Positions 18,181-26,076 of a stretch of DNA of 47,960 nt are shown in pieces (position 1 is the stretch's first letter; each line of letters opens with the position of its first letter). The DNA lies in the NCBI GenBank assembly GCA_024226535.1, contig JAAELP010000188.1:1-47960 (forward strand). The letters are read 5' to 3'. Source of the DNA: Planctomycetota bacterium (GTDB lineage Bacteria > Planctomycetota > Phycisphaerae > Phycisphaerales > SM1A02). The notes beneath the pieces are model-generated. The model was not told the DNA's origin, made no database searches, and worked only from the letters and a program-made list of their open reading frames with translations. Position numbers and translations under genes: made by a program.

Positions 18181-19491
18181 ATGAAGACGCAGCCCGACAC
18201 CCTCTGCACCGAACACTCCGACGCCTGCTTCGAGCGCGCCTGCCGCGTGCTCGTGGGGGGCGTGAACAGCCCGGTTCGCGCGTTCCGCGCCGTGGGCGGC
18301 CGGCCCGTGTTCCTGGCCTCGGCCGGCGGCGCCCACGTCACGGACGTCGACGGCAACCGGTACGTCGATCTCGTCGGGAGTTGGGGACCCGCGATCGTCG
18401 GGCACGCGCATCCGGCCGTGGTCGAAGCCGTGCAACACGCCGCCGCCGACGGCCTGAGCTTCGGCGCGTGCTGCCCGCGGGAGACAGACCTCGCCGAGGT
18501 GATCGTCGGCGCCCTGCCCTCCGTGGAGATGATCCGGTTCGTCAACAGCGGCACCGAGGCGACGATGAGCGCCGTTCGGTTGGCGAGGGCGGCGACGGGC
18601 CGAAGCCGCATCGTGAAGTTCGAGGGCTGCTACCACGGCCACGTCGACGCCCTGCTCGTGGCGGCGGGATCCGGCGCATCGACGTTCGGTGTTCCCGACT
18701 CGGCGGGGATCCCCGCCGAGGTCGCGCAGCAGACGATCCTGGCGCCGTACAACGACCTCGCCGCGGTCGAGCGCATCATGGCCGAGCATGGCGACGACGT
18801 GGCTGCGATCTTGGTGGAGCCCGCGGCGGGCAACATGGGGTACGTCCCGCCGGTCGAGGGATTCCTCGAGGGCCTGCGGGCCGCGTGCGATCGCGCCGGC
18901 AGCCTCTTGGTGTTCGACGAGGTGATGACGGGCTTCCGCGTGGCGTGGGGCGGGTACCAGGTTCGCTGCGACGTCCGCCCGGACCTCACGTGCCTCGGCA
19001 AGGTCATCGGCGGCGGCATGCCGGTGGCGGCCTACGGCGGACGACGCGATCTCATGGAGCAGGTCAGCCCGCTCGGCCCGGCCTACCAGGCGGGCACGCT
19101 CAGCGGCAACCCGCTCGGCATGGCGGCGGGCTTCGCGACGCTGACCCTGTGCGGTAGACCCGGCTTCTACGACACGCTGCACGAGCGGACCACACGTCTC
19201 GCCGACGGTCTGAAGGCGGCGGCGGTGAACGCCGGCGTCCCGGTCACGACGGGCGCGGTGGGAGGCATGCTCGGCCTCGCGTTCTCCGAGAAGCCGATCC
19301 GCGACTTCGACGACGCCAAGGCCTGTGATCACGAGTGCTTCGCTCGGTTCTTCCACGCGATGCTCGAACGCGGCGTCTGGCTTCCGCCCTCGTCCTACGA
19401 GGCGATGTTCGTCTCCTCGGCCCATGACGATGCCACGATCGGGGTGATCCTCGACGCCGCGTCCGAGAGCTTCGCGGCGGCCCGCGCATGA
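18181..19491 (+). CDS. hemL: Glutamate-1-semialdehyde 2,1-aminomutase
   Basis: A 436-residue class III PLP aminotransferase that turns glutamate-1-semialdehyde into 5-aminolevulinate. The GSA signature is clear: LVGGVNSPVRAFRAVGG near 25-40, VNSGTEATMSAVRLARA near 121-137, LVFDEVMTGFRVAWGG, and the Schiff-base Lys K274 in CLGKVIGGGMPVAAYGG. The length is normal (about 430). It is the first gene of the plus-strand hemLCD operon, and its TGA overlaps the hemC ATG (ATGA). Its substrate is expected from the glutamyl-tRNA reductase domain in the facing operon. Confidence 0.97.
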   Translation: MKTQPDTLCTEHSDACFERACRVLVGGVNSPVRAFRAVGGRPVFLASAGGAHVTDVDGNRYVDLVGSWGPAIVGHAHPAVVEAVQHAAADGLSFGACCPRETDLAEVIVGALPSVEMIRFVNSGTEATMSAVRLARAATGRSRIVKFEGCYHGHVDALLVAAGSGASTFGVPDSAGIPAEVAQQTILAPYNDLAAVERIMAEHGDDVAAILVEPAAGNMGYVPPVEGFLEGLRAACDRAGSLLVFDEVMTGFRVAWGGYQVRCDVRPDLTCLGKVIGGGMPVAAYGGRRDLMEQVSPLGPAYQAGTLSGNPLGMAAGFATLTLCGRPGFYDTLHERTTRLADGLKAAAVNAGVPVTTGAVGGMLGLAFSEKPIRDFDDAKACDHECFARFFHAMLERGVWLPPSSYEAMFVSSAHDDATIGVILDAASESFAAARA

Positions 19492-20390
19492 CGGTGCTTC
19501 GGGTCGGGACCCGCGGCAGCCGGCTCGCCCTGACGCAGACGCGATGGGTGTGCGATCACCTGCGCAAAGCGCACGGCGACCTCGAGGTCGAGGAAATCAT
19601 CATCGCGACCCACGGCGACACGGCCGTCGACCAACCCTTCGACGACGCCTGGCCGGTCGGGAGCTTCGTGAATGCGCTGGAGCGTGCGCTGCTCGACAGC
19701 GAGATCGACTTCGCCGTGCACAGCTACAAGGACCTGCCCAGCGCGTCTCCGCCGGGGCTCGTCATCGCGGCGATCCCGCGCCGCGAGGTCGTGCAGGACG
19801 TGCTCGTGACGCGAGAAGAGGTGACGCTCGATGCGTTGCCCGCCGGCTTCCGCGTCGGCACGAGCAGCCCGCGCCGCGCCGCGCAGATGCGCCGGTTGGC
19901 GGACGTCGAGATCGTGCCCATCCGCGGCAACGTGCCGACGCGTATCGAGAAGATAGAAACCGAGGGACTGGGCGGCGTGATCCTGGCCGCGGCAGGCCTG
20001 CGGCGCATGGGGATCGAGCCGCCGCACGTGGTGGATCTCCCCCCCGAGCGCTTCGTGCCGGCGCCGGCCCAGGGGGCCCTCGCCGTGCAGACACGCGCCG
20101 ACGATCCCGCCGCGCCGGTGGTCGCGTTGCTCGATGACGCGCTCACGCGCCGGCTCGTGGCGGCGGAGCGGAGCTTCCTCGCCGCCATCGGGGCGGGCTG
20201 CCGAACGCCGGTCGGGGCCCTCGCCCGATCGACGGACGATCGCGTAGAGCTGCGCGGTCAGCTCTTCGACGACGACGGGCTGGTCTGTGTCGAGGCGATC
20301 GAGACCGGCCAGGACCCCCGGCGCGTCGGTGCCGCACTCGCGGAGCGGCTCGTCACCGAACTCCGGACCAAGACATGCGGGTCTGGGTGA
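19488..20390 (+). CDS. hemC: Porphobilinogen deaminase
   Basis: A 300-residue hydroxymethylbilane synthase that joins four porphobilinogens. Motifs: VGTRGSRLALTQT at 6-18, FAVHSYKDLPS near 79-89, VGTSSPRRAAQ, PIRGNVPTRIEKI, and the dipyrromethane-cofactor Cys in IGAGCRTPVGA near 234-244. All expected residues are present. It overlaps hemL by four bases and hemD by sixteen, so the three are surely co-translated. Confidence 0.97.
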   Translation: MTVLRVGTRGSRLALTQTRWVCDHLRKAHGDLEVEEIIIATHGDTAVDQPFDDAWPVGSFVNALERALLDSEIDFAVHSYKDLPSASPPGLVIAAIPRREVVQDVLVTREEVTLDALPAGFRVGTSSPRRAAQMRRLADVEIVPIRGNVPTRIEKIETEGLGGVILAAAGLRRMGIEPPHVVDLPPERFVPAPAQGALAVQTRADDPAAPVVALLDDALTRRLVAAERSFLAAIGAGCRTPVGALARSTDDRVELRGQLFDDDGLVCVEAIETGQDPRRVGAALAERLVTELRTKTCGSG

Positions 20391-21031
20391 CGCGGGACGA
20401 GTCTTCGGCCGGGCCATTGACGACCGCCTTGCGGGACGCGGGGCTGAAGCCGGTGTGGGGGCCGGTGCTGACGCGTCATCGGTGTTCCGACGCGCGGGAG
20501 GAGATCGGTCTCCTTGCGCCGACGGACTGGCTCGTCCTGACCAGCGCGTACGCCGTCAACACGGTCGCCGTGGACGTCGCGCGCGTGCCTCGGGTTGCCG
20601 TCGTCGGGGAAGCGTCCCGCCGTGCCGCCGCCGATCTGGGTCTGCGCGTCGAAATCGTCGGCACCGACGGCGGCGCCGCGGAGTTGTTCCGGCAGGTGCG
20701 GGAGCACGCCCGGGGGACGACCGTCTGCTATCCGCGTTCGTCGCTGGCGCAGGTCCCGGAGGTGCCCGGCGCCGACCGGATCGTGGCGCCGGTGATCTAC
20801 GAAACCGCCGCCCGCCCGTTCCGGCGCGAGATCATCGACGAGGTGGACGTCGTCGCGGTGGCGAGCCCGTCGGCGGTACGCGCGATCGGACCCGTGGACC
20901 TGCCGTTCGCCAGCATCGGCCGCACCACCACCGCCGCGCTCGCGGAGATCGGGATCACGCCCTGGGTCGAAGCACCGACGCCCGGCTTCGTCGCCCTCGC
21001 CCGCGCGATCGCGGAGCGCGGGGGCGCGTGA
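20375..21031 (+). CDS. hemD: Uroporphyrinogen-III synthase
   Basis: A 218-residue protein with the two-lobed HemD pattern: VTRDESSAGPLTTAL at the start, DWLVLTSAYAVNTVAV near 47-62, RVAVVGEASRRAAADLG, VVAVASPSAVRAIG and FASIGRTTTAALAEIGI. It cyclises hydroxymethylbilane with D-ring inversion. Sequence conservation in this family is low, so the call rests on these motifs plus position behind hemC. It is slightly shorter than the usual 240-260 residues. It ends one base before the hemB stop on the other strand. Confidence 0.92.
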   Translation: MRVWVTRDESSAGPLTTALRDAGLKPVWGPVLTRHRCSDAREEIGLLAPTDWLVLTSAYAVNTVAVDVARVPRVAVVGEASRRAAADLGLRVEIVGTDGGAAELFRQVREHARGTTVCYPRSSLAQVPEVPGADRIVAPVIYETAARPFRREIIDEVDVVAVASPSAVRAIGPVDLPFASIGRTTTAALAEIGITPWVEAPTPGFVALARAIAERGGA

Positions 21032-21032
21032 G

Positions 21033-22088
21033 TCACCGCCCCTCGCGGTACCACCGCGCGTAGTCGAGGGCGGCGTAGGTGAAGATCACGTCGGCGCCGG
21101 CGCGGGCGATGGCGAGCAGTGATTCGGTGAGGCACGCTCGTTCGTCGAGCCATCCGAGGCGGGCCGCCGCCTTGATCATCGCGTACTCGCCGCTGACGTG
21201 GTAGGCGGCGATCGGCAGGTTCGTGGCCGCGCGGAGCCTGGCGATGACGTCGAGGTAGGGCAGCCCCGGCTTGACCATGAGGATGTCGGCGCCCTCCTGC
21301 TCGTCGAGGGCGGCTTCCACGAGGGCCTCGCGCGCGTTTGCCGGGTCCATCTGGTACGTCTTCTTGTCGCCCGGCACGTTCGGCGCGTCGGCGGGCGCCG
21401 AGTCGAGCGCCTCTCGGAACGGGCCGTAGAAGGACGAGGCGTACTTGGCGGTGTAGCTCAGGATCGCCGTGTGCGTATGTCCCGCCGCGTCGAGCGCTGC
21501 GCGGATCGCGGCTACCCGTCCATCCATCATGTCCGACGGCGCGACCATGTCCGCGCCCGCCTCGGCGTGCAGCACGCTCATGGCGGCGAGGACGTCGACG
21601 GTATCGTCGTTGAGGATCTCACCGTCGGGGGCGACGAGCCCGTCGTGACCCATGCTCGAGTACGGATCGAGCGCGACGTCGGTGATCAGGTAGGCGTCGG
21701 CGTGGGCCTCCCGCAACGCGCGCAGCGCGCGGCAGACGAGGTTGTCGGGATCGACGGCCGCCGTGGCCGCGGGGTCCTTGAGCGTTGGGTCGAGGGCGGG
21801 GAAGAGGTCGAACGCGGACACGCCGAGGTCGATCGCGCGGGCGCACTCGTCGACGGCGAGGTCCACCGACAGCCGCGCGCAGCCCGGCATCGCCTCGATC
21901 GGCTCACGCGCCCCGGTGCCTTCGATCAGGAACAACGGCAGCACGAGTTGCTCCGGCGGCAGGACCGTCTCTCGGACGAGGCCGCGGATCGCCGGGCATC
22001 GACGAAGGCGGCGCGGTCGGCGCACCGGCCTCGGCAGCGAGGAGTGGTCCGGCGACGCGGCGAAGAACGTTCTCTCGGAAGTGGTCAT
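21033..22088 (-). CDS. hemB: Porphobilinogen synthase (ALA dehydratase)
   Basis: A 351-residue enzyme that condenses two 5-aminolevulinates. The two active-site lysines are visible: K215 in SYTAKYASSFYGPFREA and K273 in MVKPGLPYLD. APSDMMDGRVAAIR is typical. The metal loop reads DVALDPYSSMGHDG, without the Cys triad of zinc enzymes, so it should be a magnesium-type HemB. The first 30 residues are a basic extension before RCPAIRGLVRET. Its ATG overlaps the hemY stop by four bases (ATGA). Last gene of the minus-strand haem operon, convergent with hemD. Confidence 0.97.
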   Translation of the reverse strand: MTTSERTFFAASPDHSSLPRPVRRPRRLRRCPAIRGLVRETVLPPEQLVLPLFLIEGTGAREPIEAMPGCARLSVDLAVDECARAIDLGVSAFDLFPALDPTLKDPAATAAVDPDNLVCRALRALREAHADAYLITDVALDPYSSMGHDGLVAPDGEILNDDTVDVLAAMSVLHAEAGADMVAPSDMMDGRVAAIRAALDAAGHTHTAILSYTAKYASSFYGPFREALDSAPADAPNVPGDKKTYQMDPANAREALVEAALDEQEGADILMVKPGLPYLDVIARLRAATNLPIAAYHVSGEYAMIKAAARLGWLDERACLTESLLAIARAGADVIFTYAALDYARWYREGR

Positions 22089-23569
22089 GCGTGAACGCCT
22101 CCAGCGGGGGATGTTGTCCGAGGTTCACGGCCACCGGCCGAAGCGAGGTGGACGGCTCCACCGCCGTTCACCGCGACCCCGTGACGAGGGGCGTTCGTGC
22201 ACGCGCCGACGATCGTCTCCGCGGCAAGGGCCGCATCGCGAACACAGTCGTTGATCGACACGCCGTGGAGGTAGTTGCCGACCAGGTGCAGCATGGGAAG
22301 CGGTCTCGTCGTCTCGTCGAGACGTTCGAGCAGCGCCGTGTGACCGATACGATACTGCGGAATCGCCTCCGGCCACCGACAGATGTCGACGTGCGTCGGG
22401 GCGCCGGTGATCCCCAGCAGACCGTCGATCGCCCCGCGCGCCGTCGCGAGCAGGTCCTGGTCGTCGCGCCGCGCCGCCTCGGGATCGCGTGGTCCGCCCA
22501 TGAACACGCGCAGCAGCCGATCGCCGGATGGAGCGTGGTGGGGGAAGACGCTATCCGCCCACAGCACGCCCATCACCGGCATGTCCGGCTCGTTCCGGGG
22601 CACGAGGAATCCGTAACCTTCCATCGGATGCGCAACGTCGTCGCGGCGGAAGGCGAGGTTGAGCACGACGAGCGAAGCAGCCTCGATGCCGTCCAGCTCC
22701 TCGCTCGCGCGCGGCGCGAGCGGACGGAGCAGGCGGCTCGTTGTCTCCTTCGGCGTGGCGAGGACGAGGTGACGGCATCGCTCGACACGATCCCCGCTCT
22801 TGAGCGTGTAGCCGTCGTCATCGCGCTCCACCGACTCAACCGGGCACCCGGTGACGAGATTCGCTCCGAGCTGGTCGCCCAGCCACTGCGCGAGGGATCG
22901 GAGCCCGCCCTCGAAGCTGATCATCCCCTTGATGCGGCGTTTCGCCGTCGTTCCCTCGCGACGACGCGCGCGGGCGCGCTTCACGGCCCATCCGAGGGGA
23001 CTGCGGGCCTCGCGATCGAGCTTCGCGATGGTCGGCAGGCAGGCGTCGAGGCTGAGCTCGGCGCTATCGCCGCCATAGACGCCCGCGATGATGGAGCTGA
23101 CGAACGTCTCGGCGACCTCCGGCCCGAGGCGCCGGCTCGCCGCTTCGGCGATCGTCGTCTCGGCGCCGGAGCGCGGTCGCGAGCGGATCATCCCGCGCAG
23201 GAGCCGCAGCTTGGCGCCGAAGCTGAGCAGCGGTGTTCGCAGGAGGGCCATCGGCCCCGAGGGCACCTGGTGCAGACGCCCGCCCCGCATGATGTACCGC
23301 GCTCGGCTCTCCTCGGAGGCCGCCACCGGTGTGACGTCCGCCGCGCATGCGTCCAGGAGATCCTGGAACGCCTCGTCGCGCACGAGCACGTTGAACGGAC
23401 CCTTCTCGAGGATCAGCCCGTCCCGGGGCTCGCTCTGCATGCAGCCGCCGACTTCGCCGCCGGCTTCCAGGAGCGAAACGTCCACGCCCGCGCGGCGAAG
23501 CCGCCAGGCGACGACGAGACCGCTGATGCCACCGCCGACCACGATCACGTCTCTGCGCGCTCGGGTCAT
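22085..23569 (-). CDS. hemY: Protoporphyrinogen oxidase, HemY type
   Basis: A 494-residue FAD flavoprotein. The dinucleotide fold opens with VIVVGGGISGLVVAWRL near 8-24 and LLEAGGEVGGCMQSE. GPFNVLVRDEAFQDL and FVSSIIAGVYGGDSAELS are typical of oxygen-dependent HemY; the last domain has LVGNYLHGVSINDCVRDA. It oxidises protoporphyrinogen IX. Because HemN in the same operon makes protoporphyrinogen, I assign the classical pathway rather than the coproporphyrin-dependent one. The ATG shares one base with the hemE stop (TAATG). Pro-rich text upstream in the frame is shadow. Confidence 0.93.
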   Translation of the reverse strand: MTRARRDVIVVGGGISGLVVAWRLRRAGVDVSLLEAGGEVGGCMQSEPRDGLILEKGPFNVLVRDEAFQDLLDACAADVTPVAASEESRARYIMRGGRLHQVPSGPMALLRTPLLSFGAKLRLLRGMIRSRPRSGAETTIAEAASRRLGPEVAETFVSSIIAGVYGGDSAELSLDACLPTIAKLDREARSPLGWAVKRARARRREGTTAKRRIKGMISFEGGLRSLAQWLGDQLGANLVTGCPVESVERDDDGYTLKSGDRVERCRHLVLATPKETTSRLLRPLAPRASEELDGIEAASLVVLNLAFRRDDVAHPMEGYGFLVPRNEPDMPVMGVLWADSVFPHHAPSGDRLLRVFMGGPRDPEAARRDDQDLLATARGAIDGLLGITGAPTHVDICRWPEAIPQYRIGHTALLERLDETTRPLPMLHLVGNYLHGVSINDCVRDAALAAETIVGACTNAPRHGVAVNGGGAVHLASAGGREPRTTSPAGGVHA

Positions 23570-24636
23570 TACTCGTCCTTTCGATCGTCGTCCGGCGCGT
23601 CGGCGATCCGCGTTGCCCGGCAGGTGTCGATCAGGCGCCGGACGTTGTCGATGGGAGTGTCCTTCAGGATGCCGTGGTTGAGGTTGAGGATGTGGCCGTG
23701 GTGGCCGCCGGCGTGCACGCACTGTCGTACGGCCGCCTCGATCTGCTCGGGCGTACCGTCGCGGAGCACGAGGTTGTCGACGTTGCCCTGGAGGGCGACC
23801 GTGGGGCCGAGGTCCGCCCGCGCGGCGGCGAGATCAACGCACCGGCCGACGCTGAGGACGTCGGCGCCCGTCTGCCGCATCAGGTCGAGCCGCGGCTGCT
23901 CCTTGGCGAAGAGGATCCGCGGGACCGATCCTTCGAGTGCGGTGAAGATCCGCGCTTGCCAGGGGTGGGCGAACGCGAGGTACTCGTCATCGGTGAGCAG
24001 GTCCGACACCGACTCGAAGAGCTGAACGGCCTCGACGCCGGCTTCGATCTCCATCTCCAGCAGCGCGATCGTGACCTTCGTCAGGCGCCCGAGAAGATCG
24101 TGCATCACTCCCGGGTCGGACTCCATGAGCGCGCGTGTCCGGTCGAGCTTCCCGGCCGGGCTACCCCCCTCGAGGATGAACGCTGCCAGCGTCAACGGGG
24201 CGCCGGCGAAGCCGAACAGGGGCAGTTCGCCGTCGATCTCCGACCGGACGAGTTCGATCGAGCGCGGGATGAACGGCAGCTCCTCGCGCGGTTCATAGAG
24301 ACGCAGCCGCGCGATGTCGTCGGCGGTGCGCACCGGCTCCTCCAGCACCGGACCCGGCCGGAACACGAACGGCGCCCCCATCGGCGCGAGCGGGGTGAGA
24401 ATGTCCTGGTAGAGAATCAGGGCGTCGACACCGAAGCGCCGCGGCAGGCAGGTCATCTCCGCCGCCAGGTCCGCCGTGCAGAACATCTCCTCGAGCGGGA
24501 GACCGTGTCGTTGCTTCAGCGCCTGGTATTCAGGATCGAAGCGCCCCGCCTGTCGCATCAGCCAGACGGGCGTGCGTTCGGTTCGCTTGCCGCGAGCCGC
24601 GTCCAGGATCAGCGAGTTCGTGGTCATGGTGGCCAA
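23569..24636 (-). CDS. hemE: Uroporphyrinogen decarboxylase
   Basis: A 355-residue decarboxylase. The N-terminal signature RTPVWLMRQAGRFDPEY is near 21-37; the second conserved stretch reads LIEGG-like FILEGGSPAGK, and LFESVSDLLTDDEY, NVDNLVLRDGT and GHILNLNHGILKDTPIDNV follow (the usual GH-I-fN-LGHGi-p). It acts on the four acetate side chains of uroporphyrinogen III. The start is probably TTG at 24636, since GGAG stands 8 bases before it; the ATG at 24627 would be 17 away. It follows hemN by 12 bases. Confidence 0.96.
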   Translation of the reverse strand: MATMTTNSLILDAARGKRTERTPVWLMRQAGRFDPEYQALKQRHGLPLEEMFCTADLAAEMTCLPRRFGVDALILYQDILTPLAPMGAPFVFRPGPVLEEPVRTADDIARLRLYEPREELPFIPRSIELVRSEIDGELPLFGFAGAPLTLAAFILEGGSPAGKLDRTRALMESDPGVMHDLLGRLTKVTIALLEMEIEAGVEAVQLFESVSDLLTDDEYLAFAHPWQARIFTALEGSVPRILFAKEQPRLDLMRQTGADVLSVGRCVDLAAARADLGPTVALQGNVDNLVLRDGTPEQIEAAVRQCVHAGGHHGHILNLNHGILKDTPIDNVRRLIDTCRATRIADAPDDDRKDE

Positions 24637-24648
24637 TCGCGATTCTCC

Positions 24649-26076
24649 TCAGGCGTTCACGGAGAAGCAGTGCTGCTCGCCCGTTCGATACGCTTCGGGG
24701 TCGAGGTACGCGTCGAACACCGCCGCCACGTTGCGCATGAGCACGCGCCCCAGCGGGAAGGTGAGCTGCACGTTGTTCCCCGACTCGACCGTCACGAGCC
24801 CGTCACGCTCCAGGTCACGCATGATGCCCAGCTCGCGCTCGAAGTACGCGGCGAAGTCGATGTCGTAACGGGCTTCGATCACGGCCGGAACGATCCGGGC
24901 GCCGCAGTAGATCTGGGAGATCACGGCCTGCCGGACGCAATCGTCGAACGTGAACGGCTTGCGCCGGTGGATCGCCGAGCCCGCGGTGTCCATGTGTTCC
25001 ACGAACGTGTTCGGCTCCCGCACGTTCTGGAGGAAGCCGATCTGCGAGAGGTGGCTGATCGACGACGCCCCGACCCCGAGCAGGTCGAGATCGGCGCCGG
25101 TCGTCATGCCCTGGAAGTTGCGCTGGAGCGTGCCTTCCCGGGCGGCGGCGGCGAGCATCTCGTCGGGCCGCGCGAAGTGGTCGAGCCCGATGAAGTCGTA
25201 CCCGGCCTCCCCGAACATCTGCACGCCGAGCAGGAACATCTGGAGCTTGGTCTGCGAGTCCGGCATCATGTGATGGTGGATGGCGACCTGGGTGGCGATC
25301 TTCTCGGGGATCTGCGCGTAGTGGTAGTACGCGACGCGATCTGGCGCGAGCGTCATGCACCGGCCGAGCGTGTCGCGGATCGTCTCGATGGTCTGGTAGG
25401 GCAGGCCGTAGATCAGGTCGAAGTTCACGCTGACGAAACCGAGTTCGCGGCACGCGGCGACCATGTCGCGGACCATCTCGTAGGGCTGGATCCGCTTGAC
25501 GTGCTCCTGCACTTGCGGGTCGAAATCCTGCACACCGAGCGAGACGCGGTTGAACCCGAGCGTGCGGAGCAGCGAGAGTTGCTCCACGGTGGTGACGCGG
25601 GGGTCGACCTCGATCGACACCTCGGCGTCATCGGCCACGGTGAACGCCTCGTGGGTCGCGGTGACCAACCGGGTGATGTCGTCGATCTCGAGGTACGTCG
25701 GCGTGCCGCCGCCCCAGTGGATCTGCCGGAGCGGGCGATCCGCGCCGGGTTGCGTGCCCAGGTGCCGGATCTCCGCGATCAGCGCGTCGAGGTAGACGTT
25801 CTTGCGTTCCTCGGCGCCCGGCTGCGTCTTCCGGAGGATGACGCGGCAGCACGCGCAGAACTTGCACAACGCCTGGCAGAACGGGATGTGAACGTACAAA
25901 GAGCGATCGAGGGGTTGATCACGACGCTCGGTCGCGCGTCGCATCTCCTCCGCGTCGGCCTCGGTGGCATCGCTCCACCACGTCGGCATCGGGTAGGACA
26001 CGTGACGGGGCAGCGAGATGCCCGAGTAGCGCCGGAAGGTCTCTTCGTCCACGATCGGGGGAGTGCTCTGTATCAC
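24649..26076 (-). CDS. hemN: Oxygen-independent coproporphyrinogen III dehydrogenase
   Basis: A 475-residue radical SAM enzyme converting coproporphyrinogen III to protoporphyrinogen IX without oxygen. The cluster motif CxxxCxxC is C67-C71-C74 (HIPFCQALCKFCACC), close to the diagnostic CxxxCxxCxC of true HemN. Other motifs: IHWGGGTPTYLE, SLGVQDFDPQVQEHVKRIQP, NFDLIYGLPYQT, and the C-terminal FVEHMDTAG and GLVTVESG region. The GTG start at 26076 forms GTGA with the hemH/hemA stop and has AGAGG 8 bases upstream. The length and the long N-terminus fit HemN proper rather than HemW. Confidence 0.96.
   Translation of the reverse strand: MIQSTPPIVDEETFRRYSGISLPRHVSYPMPTWWSDATEADAEEMRRATERRDQPLDRSLYVHIPFCQALCKFCACCRVILRKTQPGAEERKNVYLDALIAEIRHLGTQPGADRPLRQIHWGGGTPTYLEIDDITRLVTATHEAFTVADDAEVSIEVDPRVTTVEQLSLLRTLGFNRVSLGVQDFDPQVQEHVKRIQPYEMVRDMVAACRELGFVSVNFDLIYGLPYQTIETIRDTLGRCMTLAPDRVAYYHYAQIPEKIATQVAIHHHMMPDSQTKLQMFLLGVQMFGEAGYDFIGLDHFARPDEMLAAAAREGTLQRNFQGMTTGADLDLLGVGASSISHLSQIGFLQNVREPNTFVEHMDTAGSAIHRRKPFTFDDCVRQAVISQIYCGARIVPAVIEARYDIDFAAYFERELGIMRDLERDGLVTVESGNNVQLTFPLGRVLMRNVAAVFDAYLDPEAYRTGEQHCFSVNA

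Noticed and set aside
18040..19425. Minus-strand frame continuing from the small membrane protein across hemL
   Set aside because: Antisense of hemL; only the last 156 codons have membrane-protein character.
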